Assembly: GCA_947096075.1 (NCBI GenBank)
Contig: CAMUQE010000108.1
Location: 1 to 6,354, forward strand
DNA from: Veillonella parvula
GTDB lineage: Bacteria; Bacillota; Negativicutes; Veillonellales; Veillonellaceae
Direction of reading: 5' to 3'
DNA: 6,354 bases
A program made the position numbers and the translations under genes. The notes under the pieces are model-generated. The model made no database searches, was not told the origin of the DNA, and saw only the letters and a program-made list of their open reading frames with translations. Shown here one piece after another: positions 1 to 6,026 of this stretch; the stretch's first letter is position 1, and each line of letters starts with the position of its first letter.

Positions 1-150
1 ACTTGTAGTACTCTGTGTCGTTGATTCAGCACTGGTACTCGTACCTACTAAATCATTCATGTTAAGTGTAGGCTCTGCATGGGCAACACCACCCAACGCA
101 GCTGCGGCAAGAAATGCAGCAGTAACCTTACATTTTTTGGATGATTTCAT
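1..150 (-). CDS. 5' end of a secreted or surface protein gene, function unknown (partial)
   Basis: Only the first 50 codons are present; the gene leaves the window at its left edge. The ATG at 150-148 is preceded by a good Shine-Dalgarno GGAGAG with 7 nt spacing, which supports this start. The product begins with a classic signal peptide: basic n-region (MKSSKKCK), an Ala/Leu-rich hydrophobic core at about residues 9-22, and a signal peptidase I site AHA|E after residue 25. Cys7 lies in the n-region and is not a lipobox cysteine. The first mature residues (EPTLNMNDLVG) lead into a Ser/Thr-rich stretch at about residues 37-50, resembling a flexible linker. Export across the inner membrane is well supported. 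The family cannot be named from this fragment; an outer-membrane, periplasmic or surface protein would all fit. It has the same orientation as fruA but is 484 bp downstream, so it probably has its own promoter. Confidence 0.8.
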   Translation of the reverse strand, partial: MKSSKKCKVTAAFLAAAALGGVAHAEPTLNMNDLVGTSTSAESTTQSTTS

Positions 151-325
151 GAATTAGCTCTCCGAACTAGATTTCTAATAATAATTTATAATTTTAAAGT
201 TAATTAATATTTATATAGTTTAACATAAATCGATGTAATTGTACAATTTTGAGGATTTGCTTCCACTTTTGAAAGTAGTTTTGATAATGAATTATAAAAT
301 AATATTAATTATTTTTGAATATAAG

Positions 326-417
326 AAAAGGACTAGAAAACGTATATTTTTGAACTATACCTCTTAAATTATGTCCAATTTTAGGTCAGTTCAGAACACG
401 TATATTCTAGTCCTTTT
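326..417. repeat. 92-bp imperfect palindrome; possible fru transcript 3' hairpin or small mobile repeat
   Basis: The outer arms AAAAGGACTAGAA (326-338) and TTCTAGTCCTTTT (405-417) are perfect 13-bp complements. Further pairing continues inward: 340-345 with 396-401, 351-356 with 388-393 (TGAACT/AGTTCA), 359-362 with 383-386 (ACCT/AGGT) and 366-370 with 377-381, closing on a 6-nt loop. About 34 base pairs are possible. The pair 344:397 is an A-C mismatch on the plus strand but a U-G wobble on the minus strand, which slightly favours a minus-strand RNA. Read on that strand, the last arm ends in TCCTTTTCTTATATT, a modest U-rich tail, so it could end the dapF-to-fruA transcript. The AU-rich base and long stem are unusual for a simple intrinsic terminator, and a MITE-like repeat or structured RNA is also possible. 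No clear target-site duplication was seen. Confidence 0.6.
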
Positions 418-427
418 ACTATATCTA

Positions 428-442
428 CTAGTGTGACACTAG
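428..442. repeat. Perfect 15-bp dyad CTAGTGT-g-ACACTAG
   Basis: Seven-base arms (428-434 and 436-442) are exact inverted complements around a single central base. A near-contiguous dyad of this size suits an operator for a dimeric regulator better than an RNA hairpin, because a 1-nt loop cannot form without opening the inner pairs. It lies between the heptad array and the long palindrome, about 280 bp upstream of the left-edge gene, which is far for a simple promoter operator. No regulator family can be assigned from the sequence. Confidence 0.35.
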
Positions 443-460
443 CTTTCACCATCATAAGAG

Positions 461-614
461 TCATTAATCAATTAGTCGCTAAATGTTAACTATTAGTTAC
501 TAACCGCTAATCATTGAAACTCGTCATAAACAATCAACGATCAATGATCTATGAATCATCAATCATCAATAATCAATGATCAGCCATCAATCATTTATAA
601 GTTATAAGCTATAA
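461..614. repeat. Degenerate 7-bp tandem repeat array, 22 units in one phase
   Basis: Cutting this stretch into consecutive heptamers from 461 reveals one continuous phase. Each plus-strand unit ends in A in 20 of 22 units. Three sub-blocks share the phase: units ending in CTA or TTA (468-509), units close to TCAATCA (531-593, with exact copies at 559-565 and 587-593), and units of the form NNTATAA (594-614). Two units (510-523) fit poorly. Read on the minus strand, the direction of fruA and the left gene, 21 of 22 units contain a TAA, TAG or TGA triplet. Since 7 is not a multiple of 3, stops therefore recur in all three frames. The array begins about 20 bp after the fruA stop codon. Its form recalls the short tandemly repeated heptanucleotide families known from cyanobacteria, but no relationship is claimed. 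Function unknown. Confidence 0.65.
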
Positions 615-634
615 TGGCTGGTTAATTTTATGAT

Positions 635-2629
635 CTATTTAGCGATACTATTTTTTAAACTTGGCTTTACAAGTGCTAAGATGAAGCAAGCCACAATGGA
701 ACCGATTGCGATGGATGCAAGGTAAAGAAGTGGATTACCAATTGTTGGTACTACGAAGATACCGCCATGTGGAGCGCGTAGTGTGCATTCGAAGAACATG
801 GATAATGCACCAGCTGTACCAGCACCGATAATGCAAGCTGGTAATACGCGAACTGGATCAGCCGCTGCAAATGGGATAGCCCCTTCTGTGATGAAGGAAA
901 GGCCCATGATGTAGTTTGTGATACCAGATTTACGTTCAGCCTCTGTGAAACGGCTAGGGAAAAATGTAGTACAAAGAGCGATTGCCAATGGAGGAACCAT
1001 ACCGCCTGCCATTACAGCTGCCATGATACTGTATTCACCAGTCGCAAGTGCACCTGTGCCGATAACATAAGCCGCTTTGTTTACAGGGCCCCCCATATCA
1101 ACGGACATCATAGCACCAAAAATAAGACCTAACAATACGCGGCTAGTTGTGCCCATGGATTGCAAGGAGTCCATTAACCAGTGGTTAAGTGCAGATACAG
1201 GAGGATTGATGATAAAGGTAATAGTGATACCGATGAACAATACGCCAAGTACAGGGTAGAAGAGAACCGGTTTTGTACCTTCTAATGCTTGAGGCAAACC
1301 AGATACTAATTTCTTAACTAATAATACCAAATAACCTGCTGCGAAACCAGCAATCAATGCGCCTAGGAAACCAGAGCCACCTTGGTTAGCTAATAAGCCA
1401 CCAACGAAACCAGCTACAAGACCTGGACGATCCGCAATACTCATAGCGATGTAACCCGCTAATACTGGTAACATGAAGCCAAAGGAAGCGCCACCGATTT
1501 GCATTAAGAAAGCCGCAAGAGGTGTACCGGAACCAAAGTTTTTAGGATTTGCTGGATCGAATACGTCAAATAAGAAGGCGAGGGCAATCAAGATACCGCC
1601 ACCGATAACAAACGGCAACATGTGAGAAACGCCGTTCATCAAATGTTTGTAGATTTGACGGCCTACGCTATCAGATGCGCTAGCTGCAATCTCAGCAGCT
1701 TCACGGTCAGCCGCAGATGCTTGATATACGGCAGCTGTGCCAGCCATAGCTTCTGTTAGTAGCTCTTCCGCTTTGTTGATACCGTTAGCAACCTTCGTTT
1801 GAATCATAGGCTTGCCATTAAATCGACCCATTTCTACTTGGCGATCGGAAGCTACGATAATGCATTTGGCATGTGCAATTTCTTCTGCTGTAAGAGCGTC
1901 TTTGACACCAGAAGCACCGTTCTTCTCTACTTTTAAGAAGATGCCCATTTCTTTAGCCTTACGTTCTAAAGATTCAGCAGCCATGTAGGTATGTGCGATG
2001 CCAGTAGGACAGCCTGTAACAGCTAGTACATCATAATGCGGGTTATCTACAGAAATCTTAGGTGCCACCTTTTCAATTGCTTCTGTAGCCTTTGCTTCGA
2101 TAGCGCCAGTAATACCGGTTGCTTTTTGATCCTCTGCTGTTTTGATAAACCCTTCTACAGATGGATCAAAGTTGCCTTGCTCTTTAGCTGTTACGAGTTC
2201 CAAGAAACGTTCTACAGTTGGAGCTGCGATAAGAGCTTCTTTGAAATCAGGGTCGATCACCATCGTTGCTAACTGACTTAATACCTCTACATGAGTGTCA
2301 GTCGCGCCTTCTGGAGCAGCAATCATAAAGAATAGGCGAGATGGTTGACCATCAAGTGCTTCAAAATCCACACCGTTAGGCACGACCATAGCAGCGAGGC
2401 CTGCTTCTTTTACGCCTGCAGATTTAGCATGCGGTGTGGCGATACCATCACCGAGGCCCGTAGAACCTGACTCTTCTCGAGCAAAGACAGCTGTTAAGTA
2501 CTCACCTTTATCGATGAGCTTGCCACCTTTTTCCATCAATTCGCCTAAGGTATAAATGGCGTCAGCCTTTGTGACAGGATCTGCATTCAGCAAAATAGAT
2601 TGAGGTTTTAATAAATCAGTGATTTGCAT
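635..2629 (-). CDS. fruA: PTS fructose-specific enzyme IIABC (FruA)
   Basis: A 664-residue membrane permease that takes up fructose and phosphorylates it to fructose 1-phosphate. Domains in order: cytoplasmic EIIA at about residues 3-148, with phosphorylatable His67 in TGLGDGIATPHAK and a second conserved His113 in DTHVEVLSQLA; a charged linker; EIIB at about 198-295, with phosphocysteine Cys207 in VTGCPTGIAHTYMAAE; an Ala-rich linker; and membrane EIIC at about 322-655 with many hydrophobic segments and the family motifs ITEGAIPF (580-587) and PHGG (620-623). The A-B-C order and length match Bacillus-type FruA (about 635 residues) and differ from E. coli, where EIIA is on the separate FruB protein. 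No HPr-like domain is fused. The ATG at 2629 has a strong AAGGAG (2642-2637) with 7 nt spacing. It follows fruK by 33 bp and is the last gene of the likely operon. Fructose specificity is inferred from family resemblance plus the adjacent kinase; a related sugar cannot be excluded. Confidence 0.95.
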   Translation of the reverse strand: MQITDLLKPQSILLNADPVTKADAIYTLGELMEKGGKLIDKGEYLTAVFAREESGSTGLGDGIATPHAKSAGVKEAGLAAMVVPNGVDFEALDGQPSRLFFMIAAPEGATDTHVEVLSQLATMVIDPDFKEALIAAPTVERFLELVTAKEQGNFDPSVEGFIKTAEDQKATGITGAIEAKATEAIEKVAPKISVDNPHYDVLAVTGCPTGIAHTYMAAESLERKAKEMGIFLKVEKNGASGVKDALTAEEIAHAKCIIVASDRQVEMGRFNGKPMIQTKVANGINKAEELLTEAMAGTAAVYQASAADREAAEIAASASDSVGRQIYKHLMNGVSHMLPFVIGGGILIALAFLFDVFDPANPKNFGSGTPLAAFLMQIGGASFGFMLPVLAGYIAMSIADRPGLVAGFVGGLLANQGGSGFLGALIAGFAAGYLVLLVKKLVSGLPQALEGTKPVLFYPVLGVLFIGITITFIINPPVSALNHWLMDSLQSMGTTSRVLLGLIFGAMMSVDMGGPVNKAAYVIGTGALATGEYSIMAAVMAGGMVPPLAIALCTTFFPSRFTEAERKSGITNYIMGLSFITEGAIPFAAADPVRVLPACIIGAGTAGALSMFFECTLRAPHGGIFVVPTIGNPLLYLASIAIGSIVACFILALVKPSLKNSIAK

Positions 2630-2662
2630 ATGTGTACTCCTTGATGCAAATAAAATATAAAA

Positions 2663-3577
2663 TCATTTGACTCGTACTTGTGAAAGTAGTGTTTCTACTT
2701 CTTCAAGGGTTGCGAGGTTTTCAGAGTAGGCAGAGGCAGATCCACTGGAGATGCCCCAGTAGAGCGCCTCTTGTAAGTTACCTGTTTTTTCATAGCCCGT
2801 AATAAAACCAGCGACCATGGAATCGCCAGCGCCTACGGAATTTACGAGTATGCCTTTAGGGGCAGGACTCGTGTATACAGTGCCGTCAGCAGCGACCAAG
2901 AAAGCTCCATCACCAGCCATAGAGATGAGCACGTGTTGTGCACCTTTTTCTTGTAATGCTTTGGCAGCTTCTACAAGGTCATCCTTTGTAGCGAGAGTGC
3001 GACCAAAGATTTCGCTAAGTTCGTGATTGTTTGGCTTAATTAAGAACGGTTTATAAGGTAAGACTTTTGTGAGTAGATCTTTTGTAGCATCTACTACGAT
3101 GCGGATGTTTTTATGTTGTAAGCGCTCCATAATGAGTTCGTACATATCGCTTGGTAGACTAGAAGGAATGCTCCCTGCAAGGATTAATGTATCTTGTTCC
3201 GTCATCGCATCGAGCTGTTTGTATAGAGCCTCTAATTCGTCGTCCGCGATGATTGGACCGCGGCCGTTAATCTCTGTTTCCTCGTCGGAGGCTTTTACCT
3301 TAACATTAATGCGGGTTAATCCTTCGCGAAGTCGGATGAAATCTTCTTTCACGCCGAATGTCTTGAGTTGTGTTACGATTTCTTCGCCTGTAAACCCTGC
3401 GATGAAGCCGAGTGCTGTCGTATCCATGCCAAGATTATTGAGCACGATAGATACGTTGATACCTTTGCCGCCACCGAGAACGTATTCTTGGGTGGTACGA
3501 TTAATAGTGCCCGTCTTGAGGTGATCAAGGCGCACGATATAATCGAGAGCTGGGTTAAAGGTAATAGTGTAAATCAT
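2663..3577 (-). CDS. fruK: 1-phosphofructokinase (PfkB/ribokinase family)
   Basis: A 304-residue cytoplasmic kinase, the usual length for FruK, that phosphorylates fructose 1-phosphate with ATP to fructose 1,6-bisphosphate and so feeds the FruA product into glycolysis. Visible family marks are the N-terminal FNPALD (residues 7-12), the first PfkB signature GGGKGINVS (35-43), KPNNHE (181-186) and the second signature NSVGAGDSMVAGF (246-258), in which Asp252 of GAGDS is the expected catalytic base. All key residues are intact. The ATG at 3577 has an AAGGGG ribosome binding site (3590-3585) with 7 nt spacing. It sits 28 bp after the antiporter gene and 33 bp before fruA. Tagatose-6-phosphate kinase (LacC) belongs to the same family and looks similar; the adjacent fructose EIIABC gene makes FruK the better call. 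No regulator gene precedes it, unlike many fruR-fruK-fruA operons. Confidence 0.93.
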   Translation of the reverse strand: MIYTITFNPALDYIVRLDHLKTGTINRTTQEYVLGGGKGINVSIVLNNLGMDTTALGFIAGFTGEEIVTQLKTFGVKEDFIRLREGLTRINVKVKASDEETEINGRGPIIADDELEALYKQLDAMTEQDTLILAGSIPSSLPSDMYELIMERLQHKNIRIVVDATKDLLTKVLPYKPFLIKPNNHELSEIFGRTLATKDDLVEAAKALQEKGAQHVLISMAGDGAFLVAADGTVYTSPAPKGILVNSVGAGDSMVAGFITGYEKTGNLQEALYWGISSGSASAYSENLATLEEVETLLSQVRVK

Positions 3578-3605
3578 ACAATTTCCCCTTTTGAGATAAT
3601 ACTAA

Positions 3606-5003
3606 TTAGCGTATGATCGGTTGATCTTGCTTCCGTAACCGTAACCAATAGATGAGTGGTACTAGATATAGAAAGAAGGCAAATGGTACGTAACCTGCTG
3701 AACTTGTACCCATCATGACAACGGGCACGTAGGCAGCGATATTCCACGGTTGCAATGGAGCGATGAGGATGCCGCTATTTTCAAAGTCTAGCATCACATC
3801 TTCGTCTTGAATACCCCGTTGAGCGTAGGTAATACGCATAATAGAGTGCGTCATAACTACCGCAATGGCTTGGCTGCATCCAACCGCACCTGTTAAAAAG
3901 GCAAGGCCTACATTGGCAGCAAATACATCGCTCCGTGTTTTAGCTTGTTCTAACAGTTGTCGTATGTCGTTCCAGAAGCCAACCCCTTCAAGCATGCCTG
4001 AAATGGCAGTAGCCATGAAAATCGAAAGGGTAGGGATAAACATCGTTTGTAGACCGCCGCCATGAATGATATCAGCTAGTGGATTGTAGTGCGGTAGCTC
4101 AAAGCCCGTTAAGGTATACCATCCCAACTCAGAAATGGTGGCTCCTTGATTTATATAAGCTAGAATGGCCGCTGCTAATGCACTGAGTCCGATAGGCCAA
4201 CGGATAGATACTTTCAAAGGCAATAGACCAATGACGATGATGACTGGAATCCATAATGTCCAATCGATGTTGAAAATAAAGTGAATTGTATCGGATAGTA
4301 AACTATTTTCGTAATTGAGTGGGTACCATTGAGATAGTAATAGATACAGCACTGTAGAGATGATGAGTGCTGGAATACCATCTTTAAACATGATGGGAAT
4401 ATTCGTCGATACCTTTGTATGGGTCAAGGCTGCTACGAGAGACGCACTAGAGGATAGTGGCCCGTTTCGATCACCAAAGTAAGCACCTGCAATAATGGCA
4501 CCGGCTACGATATTTTCAGGAATACTCCCAGCTTTTGCCATCGTGATGAGTACGATGCCTATCGTGCCTACAGTTCCTAGTGCGGTGCCCAACAGCATGC
4601 TTACTGCAGCTGTTATTAAAAAGGCACAGACGATGAAGATGGACGGATTAATTAAGTCGATGCCTGTGGCGATGATCATAGGGATAATGCCCGCTGCTTG
4701 CCACATGGCGATGAGCCAACCGATGAGAAGAAAGATTTGCATCACCACGATGGACGTTTTAGCACCTGCCCACGATAGGTTTAATAGTTCCTTTGGTTGA
4801 TATCCTTTGCGATAAAATACAAAGGCCATGATGCACCATACGACAATCAAGGCGTAACCAATGGCGATGCTATTGGCTACAGCAATGAGGATGAAGAGAA
4901 TGGATGTAAGTAGTCCTAAGAGGGGCTCTATATTCCGTGGCATAAGTGTGCGACCTTGTTGGTATCTTAGGAACGCATTTAATATAAGTTGTAACCATTT
5001 CAT
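3606..5003 (-). CDS. NhaC-family Na+/H+ antiporter
   Basis: A 465-residue polytopic inner-membrane protein with about a dozen hydrophobic segments. NhaC-family signatures are clear: LGTALGTVGTIGI (138-150), GAYFGDRNGPLSSSA (173-187), GMLEGVGFW (336-344) and the late PLQPWN (416-421). Family members exchange external protons for cytoplasmic Na+, and some exchange organic anions, so the exact substrate is not settled by sequence. The start is uncertain. The ATG at 5003 lies one base after the dapF stop codon and has no Shine-Dalgarno, which would require translational coupling or reinitiation. A second in-frame ATG at 4943 (Met21, MPRNIEPLLG) has a weak AAGG about 10 nt upstream and begins just before the first membrane helix, so a 445-residue product is also plausible. 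The gene links dapF to fruK with gaps of 1 and 28 bp. Sodium or pH homeostasis is the likely role; any direct link to fructose uptake is inference. Confidence 0.85.
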   Translation of the reverse strand: MKWLQLILNAFLRYQQGRTLMPRNIEPLLGLLTSILFILIAVANSIAIGYALIVVWCIMAFVFYRKGYQPKELLNLSWAGAKTSIVVMQIFLLIGWLIAMWQAAGIIPMIIATGIDLINPSIFIVCAFLITAAVSMLLGTALGTVGTIGIVLITMAKAGSIPENIVAGAIIAGAYFGDRNGPLSSSASLVAALTHTKVSTNIPIMFKDGIPALIISTVLYLLLSQWYPLNYENSLLSDTIHFIFNIDWTLWIPVIIVIGLLPLKVSIRWPIGLSALAAAILAYINQGATISELGWYTLTGFELPHYNPLADIIHGGGLQTMFIPTLSIFMATAISGMLEGVGFWNDIRQLLEQAKTRSDVFAANVGLAFLTGAVGCSQAIAVVMTHSIMRITYAQRGIQDEDVMLDFENSGILIAPLQPWNIAAYVPVVMMGTSSAGYVPFAFFLYLVPLIYWLRLRKQDQPIIR

Positions 5004-5004
5004 C

Positions 5005-5838
5005 TTAGTCGATAGGAAGTTCTGTTTCGAAGACTTCCTCAGCAGGGCCTGTCATGAGCACCGTGCCATCCTCCAAGTATGAAATATGCAATGTACCTAA
5101 ATAGAGTTCCACATCTACTTCGCGGCCTGTTAATCCCTTTTCAAAGGACATAACGGCAGAGGCACAAGAGCCTGTTCCACAAGCTAAGGTAGCACCAGCG
5201 CCGCGCTCCCAAGTGCGCACCTTGATGTGTTTGTCATTAACTACTTCAATGTAGTTTACATTTGTGTTAGCAGGGAAGACATCGTGCTTTTCAAGGATTG
5301 GGCCTTGTGTTGTAACAGGAGCCTTTGTAATGTCTTCGATGAAGACTTCCGTATGAGGCACGCCGAGCAATACGGAGCTTACCGTTACGGTCTCACCGTT
5401 TACATCGAGGTCTACGTCGATAACCTTATCCATGTTTACATTCATAGGAATGTCTTGGGCTTTAAAAAATGGTTTGCCCATGTCTACAGTAACTTGTGTG
5501 ACTATTCCGTTTTCGATAGTCAAGGTAGGCTTCATTACGCCTGCTAAGGTTTCGATGGTGAAAGTTTCCTTTGTAGTTTCACCGTGTTCATAAGCGTATT
5601 TTGCAAAGCAGCGAATCGCATTACCGCACATTTCTGCTTCACTACCATCGGAGTTGATGATGCGCATGCGCACATCACAGGTTTCGGAAGGTACTAGGAT
5701 GGCAAGACCATCGGCACCAATACCCGTGCGACGATCGCAAAGGCGAATGGCGAGGTCTGTGTAGTCTTTAGAAGTCCCTTGTGGGTCGGTAAAGAGGATG
5801 AAATCATTACCGAGACCATGCATTTTTGTTAATTTCAT
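5005..5838 (-). CDS. dapF: Diaminopimelate epimerase (DapF)
   Basis: A 277-residue cytoplasmic enzyme that interconverts LL- and meso-diaminopimelate, supplying peptidoglycan and lysine synthesis. It is a PLP-independent two-cysteine racemase; both catalytic cysteines are present, Cys71 in EMCGNAIRC and Cys220 in GATLACGTGSC. Other active-site motifs are HGLGNDF (7-13, Asn11), NSDGSEAE (62-69), NTNVNY (191-196) and WERGAGA (210-216). The usual GNPH motif reads GVPH here (159-162), with Val160 at the position of the substrate-contacting Asn157 of the Haemophilus enzyme. The ATG at 5838 was chosen because AGGAG (5848-5844) sits just upstream and the protein then begins MKLTKMHGLGNDF, as the family does. 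An in-frame TTG at 5853 lies upstream of that ribosome binding site and would add five untypical residues. It is the first gene of the likely dapF-antiporter-fruK-fruA transcript and is divergent from ptsI. Confidence 0.95.
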   Translation of the reverse strand: MKLTKMHGLGNDFILFTDPQGTSKDYTDLAIRLCDRRTGIGADGLAILVPSETCDVRMRIINSDGSEAEMCGNAIRCFAKYAYEHGETTKETFTIETLAGVMKPTLTIENGIVTQVTVDMGKPFFKAQDIPMNVNMDKVIDVDLDVNGETVTVSSVLLGVPHTEVFIEDITKAPVTTQGPILEKHDVFPANTNVNYIEVVNDKHIKVRTWERGAGATLACGTGSCASAVMSFEKGLTGREVDVELYLGTLHISYLEDGTVLMTGPAEEVFETELPID

Positions 5839-5843
5839 AAAGT

Positions 5844-5848
5844 CTCCT
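5844..5848 (-). promoter_or_regulatory. Ribosome binding site of dapF (decides the start)
   Basis: AGGAG on the minus strand, 5 nt before the ATG at 5838. It lies inside the alternative reading frame extension from TTG 5853, which argues against that extension. It overlaps at its 3' end the segment AGACTTT (5845-5839), which is complementary to the second arm of the leader hairpin, so access to this site could depend on leader folding. Confidence 0.75.
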
Positions 5849-5859
5849 ATCAATAAGTA

Positions 5860-5889
5860 AGACTTTCACCATGAAGCCCGTGAAAGTCT
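5860..5889. promoter_or_regulatory. Perfect 10-bp stem-loop in the dapF leader
   Basis: The arms AGACTTTCAC (5860-5869) and GTGAAAGTCT (5880-5889) are exact inverted complements around a 10-nt loop. With the proposed dapF promoter the hairpin falls in the 5' leader, roughly 20 nt after the likely transcription start and 21 nt before the start codon. It could equally act as a DNA operator. No U-run follows it on the minus strand (TACTTATTG comes next), so it is not an ordinary terminator. On the minus strand the segment AGACTTT of its first arm occurs again at 5845-5839 beside the dapF ribosome binding site, giving the second arm two possible partners. Confidence 0.6.
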
Positions 5890-5915
5890 CAGATGCATAT
5901 AATTATATATTCTAT

Positions 5916-5924
5916 ATTATATCA
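5916..5924 (-). promoter_or_regulatory. Candidate extended -10 promoter for dapF operon
   Basis: On the minus strand the sequence TGATATAAT is a perfect extended -10 (TG-N-TATAAT). No good -35 hexamer is found at 17 nt upstream, which is tolerable for extended -10 promoters. Transcription would start near 5909, giving a leader of about 70 nt before the ATG at 5838. A second TATAAT lies about 12 nt downstream at 5904-5899 and is an alternative. No further strong promoter is seen in the short gaps between the four downstream genes, so this may drive all of them. Confidence 0.5.
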
Positions 5925-5976
5925 TAAAAGGCCCTCGAAAATGAGATGTTTGTTGCTTTATTGTTTAACAGAGAAA

Positions 5977-5985
5977 TGATAAAAT
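5977..5985 (+). promoter_or_regulatory. Candidate extended -10 promoter for ptsI
   Basis: TGATAAAAT on the plus strand is an extended -10 (TG-N-TAAAAT). A weak TTTATT lies 17 nt upstream (5957-5962). A small dyad TGTT-t-AACA (5962-5970) sits between the two and could be an operator. Transcription would start near 5992, about 35 nt before the ptsI ATG. The two divergent -10 elements are about 60 bp apart, so a single bound regulator could affect both. Confidence 0.45.
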
Positions 5986-6026
5986 AAAAAGTAATGTAGC
6001 TAATTGTAATGGAAAGAGGAACACAT

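Larger units (their letters stand above)
151..634. other. AT-rich intergenic region with palindromes and heptad repeats
   Basis: This 484-bp gap between the fruA stop and the left-edge gene has no convincing gene. From left to right it holds: a very AT-rich stretch (151-325) that should contain the promoter of the left gene, where a weak minus-strand -10-like TATAAA lies at 215-210 without a good -35; a small dyad acttt-tg-aaagt at 265-276; a 92-bp imperfect palindrome (326-417); a 15-bp perfect dyad (428-442); and a period-7 array (461-614). A 7-bp stem, CAGCCAT with ATGGCTG (581-587 and 614-620), sits about 15 nt past the fruA stop but has no U-run. A 26-codon plus-strand reading frame from 287 lacks a ribosome binding site and was not called. 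Confidence 0.75.

Noticed and set aside
287..367. Small plus-strand reading frame of 26 codons in the intergenic region
   Set aside because: No ribosome binding site, very AT-rich composition dominated by Ile, Lys and Tyr codons, and overlap with the long palindrome.
461..614. CRISPR array or plasmid-type iterons
   Set aside because: Units are 7 bp without spacers, so it is not CRISPR. Iterons are usually longer (about 17-22 bp) and near a replication initiator gene, and none is present.
581..620. Stem CAGCCAT/ATGGCTG just past the fruA stop as an intrinsic terminator
   Set aside because: The stem is only 7 bp with a 26-nt loop, and on the minus strand it is followed by ATCATTG rather than a U-run. 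The two arms also coincide with units of, or next to, the heptad array.
3069..3524. A 151-codon plus-strand frame opposite fruK, and similar long frames opposite fruA, the antiporter and dapF
   Set aside because: They are antisense to genes with intact catalytic motifs, lack ribosome binding sites, and have Ser/Cys/Pro/Met-rich composition typical of shadow frames.
5839..5853. dapF start at the in-frame TTG 5853
   Set aside because: The good AGGAG lies downstream of that TTG and directly before the ATG at 5838, and the DapF family normally begins a few residues before the GLGNDF motif.
5860..5889. Leader hairpin as a T-box or lysine riboswitch
   Set aside because: The leader is only about 70 nt, with no T-box sequence and no terminator/antiterminator pair; the lysine riboswitch aptamer is far longer.
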